A stretch of 64,000 bases of DNA from Streptomyces syringium (GTDB lineage: Bacteria > Actinomycetota > Actinomycetes > Streptomycetales > Streptomycetaceae), in assembly GCF_017876625.1 (NCBI RefSeq), contig NZ_JAGIOH010000001.1, forward strand, positions 6,035,501 through 6,099,500, in the 5' to 3' direction. Below are positions 50,310 through 58,540 of this stretch, one piece after another; within the stretch, counting starts at the first letter, position 1; the number at the start of each line of letters is the position of its first letter. The translations under genes and the position numbers were made by a program. Below the pieces are notes generated by a model, which was given only the letters and a program-made list of their open reading frames with translations, was not told the origin of the DNA and did no database searches.

Positions 50310-51938
50310 TCAGCCGCGGGCCGACGTGGTGAGCCGACCGGCGGCCCAGGAGGCCAGCCGCGCCCGGTCGATCTTCGCACCGTGGCGGTGGTCCACCGGC
50401 AGCGAGCGATGGAACAGCACGGGCACCGCACCGGTCACCGGCCGCTCCAGGCCTTCCAGGGCCTCCTGGATTCCACGGCGCACCGTCGCGCGGGCCGAGC
50501 GCGGCGTCCCAGGCTCCGTCTCCACGACGACCACCGGGCGTCGCGCGGTGGCCGGCCCGACGCCGACCAGCGCGGTGCGCCGCACACCGGGCACCGCGTC
50601 GAGGGCGGGCTCGACCTGCTCGGTGAACACATCACCCTCCCTGGTGCGCACCCGGTGGGCGAGGCGCCCGTAGAACCAGATGCGCCCCTCCTCGTCCAGC
50701 CGGCCGACGTCACCCATGCGGTGCACGACGACGCCGTCCGCTCCGTACAGCTTCGCCGTCAAAGTGGCCGCCGGATCCAGGTAGGCGGAGCTGACGTTGG
50801 GGCCGGTGACGGCCAGTTCTCCGACGGTGCCGGGGGGCGGCGCACCGGTGAGCCGCTCGAAGGGCGCCGCGTCCAGGGGCAGGACGCGAACGGTGACGCC
50901 CGGCACGGGACGCCCCAGGCACACGCCCTGCCCCCGGGCGGTGGCGGAGCGCAGCGCGAGCAGTTCCCGGTGGTCGATGCTGCTGACCGGCAGGGCCTCG
51001 GTGGCGCCGTAGACGCTGTGCACGGTCGCGGCGGCGGACAGGCACACCCGCAGGCGGTCGAGGGCCGCGTAGGGCAGGGAGGCGCCGAAGGTCACGACGT
51101 GGCGGAGGGTCGGCAGGGGAGTGAGCGTGCGGAGGCAGTGACGGGCCAGCCGGTCCAGGATCGCGGGCGACCCCATGAGCACACCGGCCCCGGTGTCGTT
51201 CACGGCGTGCACCAGGGCGCGCGGGCGGACCCGGCTGGGCCGGGTCAGATCGAGGCGGGGGACCACCGTGGTGGCACCGGTCAGCGGCCCGAGCACCGCG
51301 GCCGGCACGAACGCGGCCACCACCGTCTCCCCGGCCAGGTCCAACGCCCACGGAAGCATCCGCAGTTGCGCCCGGAAGGCGCCGTGCCGGTAGACGACCC
51401 CCTTGGGCGGCCCCGTCGCGCCCGAGGTGAACAAAACCATCGCGGGGGCGTCGTCCCGGGAGCCGGGCAGGGCCCGCCAAGGAGAGACGGCACGCCGCAG
51501 CCGTCCCAGGGTCCGGCCCGGCCAGAGCACCGGTCCGGCCACCACCCGGCGGCGGACGCTGCCCCCGCCCCAGCCCAGCACGAGACCGGCGAGGTGGGCC
51601 AGCGGCTCGGCCAGCAGGGCGTCCGGCGCCGCGGCCGCCAGACACCGGCCCATCGTGGGCAGCGGCAGGGACCCGTCGACGAGGACCGGGACGGCGCCCA
51701 TGCCGGTCAACGTCAGCACACAGATGCCCAGCTCCACCGGGTCACGGGTCAGCACGGCCACGCGGTGCCCGGGACGGATCCCGGCGCGGGCCAGGGCCGC
51801 CGCGGTCGACAGGCTCAGCGCGGCGGCGTCGCCGTTGGTGAGCGCCGCGAAACCCCGCCGGCCCTCCGGGTAACGCAGGCAGACGCCCTCGGGCGCCTCC
51901 AGCAGGGCTCGCAGGACGGTACGGGCCAGCGGGGCCAC
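50310..51938 (-). CDS. oleC: OleC-like AMP-dependent beta-lactone synthetase
   Basis: 542 aa from GTG 51938, chosen because GGAGGTG lies 6 nt upstream; GTG 51998 is open but has no ribosome site. ANL-superfamily enzyme: P-loop FTSGATGPPKGVVY, adenine motif VYGATEALP, Asp/Arg motif GDVGRLDEEGRIWFYGR, and a C-terminal LPVDHRHGAKIDR that matches the OleC signature (LPVDxRHNAKI) rather than acyl-CoA ligases. OleC activates a 2-alkyl-3-hydroxyacid with ATP and closes a cis-beta-lactone. It is convergent with the PKS and divergent from oleB, with about 245 bp of shared promoter space (51939-52183). Confidence 0.85.
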   Translation of the reverse strand: MAPLARTVLRALLEAPEGVCLRYPEGRRGFAALTNGDAAALSLSTAAALARAGIRPGHRVAVLTRDPVELGICVLTLTGMGAVPVLVDGSLPLPTMGRCLAAAAPDALLAEPLAHLAGLVLGWGGGSVRRRVVAGPVLWPGRTLGRLRRAVSPWRALPGSRDDAPAMVLFTSGATGPPKGVVYRHGAFRAQLRMLPWALDLAGETVVAAFVPAAVLGPLTGATTVVPRLDLTRPSRVRPRALVHAVNDTGAGVLMGSPAILDRLARHCLRTLTPLPTLRHVVTFGASLPYAALDRLRVCLSAAATVHSVYGATEALPVSSIDHRELLALRSATARGQGVCLGRPVPGVTVRVLPLDAAPFERLTGAPPPGTVGELAVTGPNVSSAYLDPAATLTAKLYGADGVVVHRMGDVGRLDEEGRIWFYGRLAHRVRTREGDVFTEQVEPALDAVPGVRRTALVGVGPATARRPVVVVETEPGTPRSARATVRRGIQEALEGLERPVTGAVPVLFHRSLPVDHRHGAKIDRARLASWAAGRLTTSARG

Positions 51939-52183
51939 GGCGGACACCTCCGGTGCGAAGCGGTCACGGCCCTGAGCGGCCCGCAGCGAAGCCGGCACGG
52001 TGACGGGCAGGCGGTGCGCCGACCGGCCCTACCAGCATGCGGACGGCGCCGCCGCGTCGGCATCACCTATATGAGTGATTCGGGGTGTCCCCGGCGAAGG
52101 AGGAGCCCGCGCCGGGAGGGCGCGCTGCGGCGGCAGCCGCCGAACGTCCGGACGTCGAGAAGCCGTATCGCGAAAGGCCCCCT

Positions 52184-53119
52184 GTGCGCACAGCGACGGA
52201 CCGCCCCCACTGGCCCGAATACCCCTTCACATCACGGTGGTTCGAGCACGCCGAAGCCCGTCAGCACTATCTGGACGAGGGCAGCGGGCCGCCGGTGCTG
52301 ATGGTGCACGGCAACCCGGCCTGGAGCTATGTCTGGCGTCATCTGGTGACGGGCCTGAGTGACGCCTACCGGTGCGTCGTCCCCGACCTGCTCGGCATGG
52401 GCCTGTCCGGGCGCCCTTCCACCCCCCTGCCCCGCCTGCTCGCCGGGTATCAGATCGCCGCACTCGACGACCTGGTCCGCCACCTGGTGGACGAGCACCG
52501 GGCACCGGACCGCGGGTGGACGGTGGTGGCCCACGACTGGGGCGGACCCATCGCGCTGGCCTGGGCCTGCCTGAACGCGGAGAAGGTGGACCGGGTCGTC
52601 GTGCTGAACACCGCCGTGTTCCGCTTCCCCGAGCAGGGCCTTCCGCCGTGGTGGTTCCGGCTGCTGCGGCTGCGCGCCGTCAGCGCCCTGGCGGCGCACC
52701 ACACCCCGGCCTGGGCCTACGGGGCCGCCCGGCTGGGGGTCACCGGCCCGATGCCCGCCGAGGTCCGCCGCGCCTTCACCGCGCCGTACCGCCACCGCCG
52801 CGACCGTGCCGCCCTGGCCCGCTTCATCCAGGACGTCCCCGTCACCCGCGCCGATCCCGGCTGGTCCCTGCTGGCCGTCGTGGAGCGGATGCTGCCCGCA
52901 CTGGAACAGGTACCGATCCTGGTCGGCTGGGGCATGCGCGACCCCGTCCTGCGACCGCCGCTCGCCGACGCGTGGCAACGCCGCTTCCCGCACGCCCGGG
53001 TGCTCCGCTACCCGGAGGCCGGCCACTACGTGCTGGAGGACGCGCGCGCCGAACTCGTCCCGGCGATCCGGGAATTCCTCGCCACGACGCCCTCGGACGC
53101 GGAGACGACCTCGGGATGA
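52184..53119 (+). CDS. oleB: OleB-like alpha/beta-hydrolase (beta-lactone decarboxylase)
   Basis: 311 aa from GTG 52184 (GAAAGG 6 nt upstream); a longer start at 52085 has no site and adds an Ala/Glu-rich tail. Motifs: MVHGNPAWSY (oxyanion region), AHDWGGP (Asp nucleophile), WGMRDPVL (acid Asp) and AGHYVLED (His). The opening YPFTSRWFE and DEGSGPPVLMVHGNP are typical of OleB. OleB decarboxylates the beta-lactone to a cis-olefin, as haloalkane-dehalogenase relatives do. Its stop overlaps the oleD start (ATGA), so the pair is translationally coupled. Confidence 0.85.
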   Translation: MRTATDRPHWPEYPFTSRWFEHAEARQHYLDEGSGPPVLMVHGNPAWSYVWRHLVTGLSDAYRCVVPDLLGMGLSGRPSTPLPRLLAGYQIAALDDLVRHLVDEHRAPDRGWTVVAHDWGGPIALAWACLNAEKVDRVVVLNTAVFRFPEQGLPPWWFRLLRLRAVSALAAHHTPAWAYGAARLGVTGPMPAEVRRAFTAPYRHRRDRAALARFIQDVPVTRADPGWSLLAVVERMLPALEQVPILVGWGMRDPVLRPPLADAWQRRFPHARVLRYPEAGHYVLEDARAELVPAIREFLATTPSDAETTSG

Positions 53120-54129
53120 GTACACAGGAAGGGCCGTCGAGGGTCCTGGTCACCGGTGGCAGCGGCTTCCTCGGCGCCGAGATCTGCCGCATGCTCGTCG
53201 CGCGCGGCACCGAGACCCACTCCTTCAGCCGCCGCCCGAGCGCCGACCTGGCCCGGCTCGGTGTCCGCCAGCACCAGGGCGACCTCGCCGACCCGGCCGC
53301 CGTCTCCCGGGCCGTCGCCGGCTGTGACGCCGTCATCCACTGCGCCGCCCTCGCGGGAGTCAGCGGCCCGCTGCGCCCCTACTGGACGACCAACGTCCAC
53401 GGCACCCGCACCGTCCTCGGACAGTGCCGCGCCCACGCCGTGCGCACCCTCGTCCACACCTCGACCGCCAGCGTCGCCTTCCACCCGGGCGGCCTGGAGA
53501 ACGCCGACGAAACCGTCCCCTACCCCGACCGGCACCTGGCGGCCTATCCCCGGTCCAAGGCCCGCGCCGAACAACTCGTCCTCGCCGCCAACGGACCCGC
53601 CCCGGCCACCTGCTCCCTGCGCCCGCACATCATCTGGGGTCCGGGCGATCCCCATTTCGCCCCCGCCCTGGCGCGCGCGGTCCACGCCGGGCGTCTCCTC
53701 GTGCCCGGAGACGGCACCAACCTCATCGACACCACCCACCTGCGTACCGCCGCCCACGCCCACCTCCTCGCCCTCGACCGCCTCCACCGACGGCAGCCCG
53801 TCGACGGCCGCGCCTACTTCATCACCCAGGGCGACCCCCGCCCGCTACGGGTCTTCGCCACCCGCCTCCTCGCGGCCACCGGAATCCACGCGGCATGGCG
53901 CTCCCTGCCCGCCCGCCCGGCCTACGCCGCGGCGGCGGCCCGCGACGCGGCCGCCCGCCTCACGGGCAGCGGCGGCACCCGGCAACCGAGCCGCTTCCTG
54001 GTGGCCGAACTGCTCCATCCGCACTGGTTCGACCTCACGGCCGCCCGGCGGGACCTGGGCTTCGTACCGCTGGTCGGCTTCACCGAGGGAATGGAGGAGT
54101 TGGCGAGGAGGCGTCGCTCGCCCTCATGA
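53116..54129 (+). CDS. oleD: OleD-like NAD(P)-dependent 2-alkyl-3-ketoacid reductase
   Basis: 337 aa, extended short-chain dehydrogenase of the 3-beta-HSD type. Rossmann motif VTGGSGFLGAEI at residues 12-23, catalytic YPRSK near 145-149, and the family stretch TASVAFHPGGLENADE. OleD reduces the 2-alkyl-3-ketoacid made by OleA to the hydroxyacid used by OleC. Start ATG overlaps the oleB stop. The last codons lie in an 18-bp tandem duplication that also copies the stop codon, so the C-terminal Arg/Ser tail may be recent. Convergent with the catalase gene. Confidence 0.85.
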   Translation: MSTQEGPSRVLVTGGSGFLGAEICRMLVARGTETHSFSRRPSADLARLGVRQHQGDLADPAAVSRAVAGCDAVIHCAALAGVSGPLRPYWTTNVHGTRTVLGQCRAHAVRTLVHTSTASVAFHPGGLENADETVPYPDRHLAAYPRSKARAEQLVLAANGPAPATCSLRPHIIWGPGDPHFAPALARAVHAGRLLVPGDGTNLIDTTHLRTAAHAHLLALDRLHRRQPVDGRAYFITQGDPRPLRVFATRLLAATGIHAAWRSLPARPAYAAAAARDAAARLTGSGGTRQPSRFLVAELLHPHWFDLTAARRDLGFVPLVGFTEGMEELARRRRSPS

Positions 54130-54147
54130 CGTCGCTCGCCCTCATGA
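54112..54147. repeat. 18-bp perfect tandem duplication across the oleD stop codon
   Basis: CGTCGCTCGCCCTCATGA occurs at 54112-54129 and again at 54130-54147. The first copy ends with the oleD stop codon. Confidence 0.9.
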
Positions 54148-54177
54148 GGACGAGGGCTCGGCAGGAGGCAGGGCACG

Positions 54178-56259
54178 TCAGCCGCTCAACGGTGTCCGTT
54201 CCCAGTGCCGGTGCGCGCCGATGGACTCGGCGACGGCCCGCAGGAAGTCGTCGCTCACGGCATCGGCGGTGACCACCCCCTGATCGACGGCCGGGGCGCC
54301 GTCGGCACCGGCCGTGCGGACGCTGTCGGGCAGCAGCGCGGCCAGCTCCGCCACGGACGCGCCGAGCGCGCCGATCGGTTTGCCGTGCCGGTAGGCGCCG
54401 CGTACGAACCGCCGCGCGAGGTCGTCGGAGACGGGGTCGCCCGCACCCAGGCCGTTTCCGGGCAGCACCACGGCGTCGTAGAGCACCGAGGCGACCGTCG
54501 GCAGCGCCCGGTCCACCGCGAGGGCACCGTCGGCGGCCCGCACCTCACCGTCGCGCGGCGCGATGAACTCCACGATCGCACCACCTTCGGTCAGCGCGTC
54601 CCGCACCGCCCGTGCGTGTCCGGCGTCCACACCGTCGGAGACCAGCACCGCGACCTGCCGGGTGCTGATCGAACCGTCGCCCTTGTTGTTCTCCAGGCTC
54701 AGCGCCGGCGACGGGGTGGGCCGCGGGGTCTCCTGCCGCCGTGGCTCGGCGACACCGACACCCTGGGCGACCGCCACCGCGAGCTCGTGGTCCACCCGCG
54801 CGAGCTGCTCGACGGTGCGCTCGCGCACGGCTCGCGCCCCGACCTTGCCCAACTCGAAGCGGAACGCGTCGACGATGTGCTTCTGCTCCCAGGCGGACAT
54901 GCTGTGCCAGAACATCGCCGGCTGGGTGTAGTGGTCGTCGAAGCTGGGACTGCGCCGACGGATCTTCTGGCCGTCGACGCGTTCGGTCAGGTGCCGGAAG
55001 GCGGGGGAGTCCGGATCGGCGAGCGCCGGGCAGCCGCCGCCCAGCGAGTTGGGGCTGTAGCTGGTGCCCCGGTGGATCTGGTTCTGGTGGAAGCCGTCGC
55101 GCTGATTGGTGCGCACCGGCGCGACGGGCCGGTTGACCGGGATCTGGGAGAAGTTCGGGCCGCCGAGGCGCAGGAGCTGGGTGTCCAGGTAGGAGAAGTT
55201 CCGGGCCTGGAGCAGCGGGTCGTTGGTGAAGTCGATGCCCGGCACGACATTCGCCGTGTGGAAGGCGATCTGCTCGGTCTCGGCGAAGAAATTGTCGGGG
55301 TTGCGGTTGAGGACCATCTTGCCGATGGGCCGGACCGGCACCCGCTCCTCCGGAATGATCTTCGTGGCGTCCAGCAGGTCGAAGTCGAAGGAATGCTCGT
55401 CCTCCTCCGGCACCAGCTGTACCCCCAGCTCGTACTCCGGATAGTTGCCGGCCTCGATGCAGTCCCACAGATCCCGCCGGTTGAAGTCCGGGTCCCGGCC
55501 CTGTGTCTCCTGCGCCTCGTCCCACACCAGGGAATGCACCCCGAGCAGGGGCCTCCAATGGAACTTCACAAAGGTGCCCTTGCCCGCGGCGTCGACGAAC
55601 CGGAAGGTGTGCACCCCGAACCCCTGCATCGTCCGGTAGCTGCGGGGGATCGCCCGGTCCGACATCAGCCACATGATGGTGTGCAGCGTCTCGGGCTGGA
55701 GGGACACGAAGTCCCAGAGGGTGTCGTGGGCGGAGGCACCGGTGGGAATCTCGTTGTGCGGCTCGGGCTTCACCGCGTGCACGAAGTCGGGGAACTTGAT
55801 GCCGTCCTGGATGAAGAAGACGGGAAAGTTGTTCCCGACCAGGTCGTAGTTGCCCTCGGTCGTATAGAACTTCGTCGCGAAGCCGCGCACGTCACGCACG
55901 GTGTCGGCGGACCCGCGCGGCCCCTGGACGGTGGAGAACCGCACGAACACGGGGGTCCGCACGGAGGGATCCTGCAGAAACGCCGCCCGGGTGAACTCCG
56001 CGCACGACGCGTACGGCTCGAAATAGCCGTACGCCCCCGCACCGCGGGCGTGCACCACCCGCTCCGGGATGCGCTCGTGGTCGAAGCGGGTGATCTTCTC
56101 CCGGAAGTGGAAATCCTCCATGAGCGTCGGGCCGCGCTCCCCGGCCTGGAGCGAATCGTCGGTGTGATCGACGACCACGCCTTGATCGGTGGTCAAGGGC
56201 CCCGACGCCGGGTCCTCCGCGCGAAAGGCGTCCCGCTGCTCCTGCTTCGGATCGGCCAT
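54178..56259 (-). CDS. katE: Large-subunit (KatE/HPII-type) catalase
   Basis: 693 aa heme catalase, clade 2, converting H2O2 to water and oxygen. Catalytic His in VVHARGAGAYGYFE, Asn in LVGNNFPVFFIQDG, heme-ligand Tyr in RNFSYLDTQLLRLGG, and NPDNFFAETEQ. After residue ~545 comes the extra flavodoxin-like (class I glutamine amidotransferase/DJ-1-like) domain of this subfamily, opening QVAVLVSDGVDAGHARAV. ATG 56259 (Met-Ala-Asp-Pro) has AAGGA about 12 nt upstream. The ~285 bp before it is shared with a divergent antiporter operon. Ordinary stress gene, unlikely to be part of the ole locus. Confidence 0.95.
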   Translation of the reverse strand: MADPKQEQRDAFRAEDPASGPLTTDQGVVVDHTDDSLQAGERGPTLMEDFHFREKITRFDHERIPERVVHARGAGAYGYFEPYASCAEFTRAAFLQDPSVRTPVFVRFSTVQGPRGSADTVRDVRGFATKFYTTEGNYDLVGNNFPVFFIQDGIKFPDFVHAVKPEPHNEIPTGASAHDTLWDFVSLQPETLHTIMWLMSDRAIPRSYRTMQGFGVHTFRFVDAAGKGTFVKFHWRPLLGVHSLVWDEAQETQGRDPDFNRRDLWDCIEAGNYPEYELGVQLVPEEDEHSFDFDLLDATKIIPEERVPVRPIGKMVLNRNPDNFFAETEQIAFHTANVVPGIDFTNDPLLQARNFSYLDTQLLRLGGPNFSQIPVNRPVAPVRTNQRDGFHQNQIHRGTSYSPNSLGGGCPALADPDSPAFRHLTERVDGQKIRRRSPSFDDHYTQPAMFWHSMSAWEQKHIVDAFRFELGKVGARAVRERTVEQLARVDHELAVAVAQGVGVAEPRRQETPRPTPSPALSLENNKGDGSISTRQVAVLVSDGVDAGHARAVRDALTEGGAIVEFIAPRDGEVRAADGALAVDRALPTVASVLYDAVVLPGNGLGAGDPVSDDLARRFVRGAYRHGKPIGALGASVAELAALLPDSVRTAGADGAPAVDQGVVTADAVSDDFLRAVAESIGAHRHWERTPLSG

Positions 56260-56544
56260 GAGGGGTTTGTTTCCTTCCACTCGCTGTACGGCGGCGCCCG
56301 GGTGTGACGCGCAACTATCCGAGTGACCCGGTAAGGGAAAGAGAAACGTGGCCAAGTAGGTGATTGTCTTGTCCGGCCGCGGTCACGGCGTGGGCGGCGC
56401 CGGCCGGCGGACCCGTTCAAGCCCGGCTTCGGCAATTTGGTGCAGAACGCGGCGTTTTACTGCCTGGGTAAAGTGATCGTCAAGGCGGCGATGTGAAGGC
56501 CCGCCTTGGTGTCTGCATTCACCGAGCCTCGAAGGAGACGTACC
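56260..56544. promoter_or_regulatory. Divergent intergenic region, catalase and KhtT-like genes
   Basis: 285 bases between divergent starts. It must carry both promoters. No riboswitch, operator or small gene was recognised. Confidence 0.35.
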
Positions 56545-57030
56545 GTGCCCGCTCCGCGTATGAGCAGTACGCCGCTGCCCGGGATCGGGGTCCGTTACGA
56601 CCTCACTACGCGCGAGCACCGCCGTCTGTCGGTGGTCGCGCAGCGCGACGGCGGACGGACCCTCCACGCCTACCGCAAGGACGACCCGGATGAGTGCGCG
56701 CTGTCGGTGAGGCTGACCGCCGGTGAATCCGAAGCGCTGATCGACGCGCTGATGCCCTCGCACCACAGCCCGAGCCTCCTGTCCACCACAGACCTCGGCC
56801 TGGTCGCCGAGCGCATCGAGTTGTCGTCCACCTCCTACTGGAACGGGCGGGTGCTGGGCGAGACCCACGTGCGGACGGAGACCGGCGCGTCGATCGTGGC
56901 CGTTCTGCGGCGGGCCGGCGCGATTCCCTCTCCGACACCGGACTTCCGGCTGGCCGGGGGCGACATCCTCATCGTGATCGGCACCCGCGAGGGTGTGGAG
57001 GCGGCCGCCGCGATACTCGGACGGGAGTGA
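56545..57030 (+). CDS. KhtT-like TrkA-C regulatory subunit of a cation antiporter
   Basis: 161 aa. An N-terminal domain of about 80 residues (starting GVRYDLTTREHRRLSVV) followed by a TrkA-C (RCK_C) domain with ALSSTSYWNG-like strand region, GASIVAVLRRAG and a GGDILIVIGT turn that binds regulatory ligands. In Bacillus KhtT controls the KhtU potassium/proton antiporter; the antiporter gene follows 4 nt downstream. GTG 56545 has AAGGAG 7 nt upstream and is preferred to the longer start at 56506. Confidence 0.88.
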   Translation: MPAPRMSSTPLPGIGVRYDLTTREHRRLSVVAQRDGGRTLHAYRKDDPDECALSVRLTAGESEALIDALMPSHHSPSLLSTTDLGLVAERIELSSTSYWNGRVLGETHVRTETGASIVAVLRRAGAIPSPTPDFRLAGGDILIVIGTREGVEAAAAILGRE

Positions 57031-57034
57031 TCCG

Positions 57035-58288
57035 GTGCACTCGTCCGCTGTCTTCCTGATCGAGTTCGGCGCGATCATCCTCGGCCTCGGGCTGCTGGGC
57101 CGGCTCGCCGGACGGTTCCGTTTCTCGCCCATCCCGCTGTACCTGCTGGCCGGTCTCGCCTTCGGCGAGGGCGGTCTGCTGCCGCTGGGTTCCAGCGAGG
57201 AGTTCGTCGCGATCGGCGCCGAGATCGGCGTGATCCTGCTCCTGCTGATGCTCGGCCTGGAGTACACCGCCAGCGATCTGGTCTCCAACCTCAAGACCCA
57301 GTATCCGGCCGGGTTGGTCGATGCGGCTCTGAACGCCCTTCCCGGTGCGGCGATGGCCCTGCTGCTCGGCTGGGGACCCGTAGCAGCGGTGGTGCTGGCC
57401 GGTGTGACCTGGATATCCTCGTCCGGTGTCATCGCCAAAGTGATGGGTGACCTCGGACGGCTCGGCAACCGCGAGACCCCGGTCATCCTGAGCATCCTGG
57501 TCCTCGAAGACCTGGCCATGGCGGTCTATCTCCCCATCGTCACCGCGCTGCTGGCCGGCGTCGGCCTGGCCGCGGGCAGCCTCACGCTCGCCATCGCGCT
57601 GGGAGTCGCGGGGCTCGTGCTGTTCCTCGCCCTGCGCTACGGACGCGTCATCTCCCGGTTCGTCTCCAGTGACGACCCCGAGAAGCTGCTCCTTGTGGTG
57701 CTGGGCCTGACGCTGCTGGTCGCCGGAATCGCCCAGCAGCTCCAGGTCTCCGCCGCCGTGGGCGCGTTCCTGGTCGGCATCGCCCTGTCCGGCGAGGTCG
57801 CCGAGGGCGCACACCATCTGCTCAGCCCGCTGCGGGACCTGTTCGCGGCGGTGTTCTTCGTCTTCTTCGGCCTGCACACCGACCCGGCGACCATCCCGCC
57901 GGTCATCCTGCCCGCCCTGGCACTGGCCGTGATCACGGCCGGCACGAAGATCGCCACCGGTTACTGGGCGGCGAAGCGAGCGGGGATATCGGCCAAGGGA
58001 CGATGGCGGGCCGGCGGAACGCTGGTGGCGCGCGGCGAGTTCTCCATCGTCATCGCCGGGCTCGCCGTCACCGCCGGCATCGAACCCTCGCTCGGCCCGC
58101 TCGCCACCGCCTACGTGCTGATCCTCGTGATCGTCGGCCCGCTGACCGCCCGGTACACCGAGCCGATCGCCGTGCGCTTCACGACAGGCCGAAGAAAGGC
58201 CGCGGGCCGGTCGCGGACGGTGTCGGTGCCCGCGCCGAAGGAAGAGTCGCTGGAGCCGGTGGACGACGGCACGGCCGGGCGGGCATGA
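57035..58288 (+). CDS. KhtU/KefB-like CPA2 monovalent cation:proton antiporter
   Basis: 417 aa with about 12 transmembrane helices and a short charged C-terminal tail. Family features: EFGAIILGLGLLGRLAGR at the start, LLLLMLGLEYT, VLEDLAMAVYLPIV with the ion-binding Asp, and LVARGEFSIVIAGLAV near the end. It lacks a C-terminal TrkA-N domain; its regulator is the separate protein upstream. GTG 57035 has GGAG 7 nt upstream and follows the regulator stop by 4 nt. Likely potassium efflux and pH homeostasis. Confidence 0.93.
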   Translation: MHSSAVFLIEFGAIILGLGLLGRLAGRFRFSPIPLYLLAGLAFGEGGLLPLGSSEEFVAIGAEIGVILLLLMLGLEYTASDLVSNLKTQYPAGLVDAALNALPGAAMALLLGWGPVAAVVLAGVTWISSSGVIAKVMGDLGRLGNRETPVILSILVLEDLAMAVYLPIVTALLAGVGLAAGSLTLAIALGVAGLVLFLALRYGRVISRFVSSDDPEKLLLVVLGLTLLVAGIAQQLQVSAAVGAFLVGIALSGEVAEGAHHLLSPLRDLFAAVFFVFFGLHTDPATIPPVILPALALAVITAGTKIATGYWAAKRAGISAKGRWRAGGTLVARGEFSIVIAGLAVTAGIEPSLGPLATAYVLILVIVGPLTARYTEPIAVRFTTGRRKAAGRSRTVSVPAPKEESLEPVDDGTAGRA

Positions 58289-58362
58289 GCAAGGACGCCC
58301 GGGCGGCGCTCACGGCCGACCACGACGGGGAGACGGCCGGCTTCGCCCGGCCTACCGGATGA
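58285..58362 (+). CDS. Possible 25-aa ORF coupled to the antiporter stop
   Basis: ATG overlaps the antiporter stop as ATGA and gives a 25-residue peptide beginning Met-Ser-Lys-Asp-Ala-Arg. No known motif. Coupling makes translation possible, but the length makes a function doubtful. Confidence 0.15.
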   Translation: MSKDARAALTADHDGETAGFARPTG

Positions 58363-58540
58363 GCCCGGCGCCGCCGTCCGGCACGTCGGCCGCGGGCCGG
58401 GGCCGGAGCGGCACGGTGCCGGACATGCGGGTGAGGAGAGGACACCGGCCGGCCTTCGTCCGGGTCCTCTCCGCCGTACACCACCAGCTCGAAGTCACCC
58501 GTACGCCGAGCCACCAACCCACCCGGTCGTCCCGGTGAGC

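Noticed and set aside
52085..52183. N-terminal extension of the OleB-like protein
   Set aside because: Ala/Glu-rich with no ribosome site; GTG 52184 has a good one and begins where the family does.
56260..56544. Cyclic-di-AMP riboswitch upstream of the KhtT/KhtU operon
   Set aside because: Considered because of the target genes, but I could not recognise the conserved core or its pairing.
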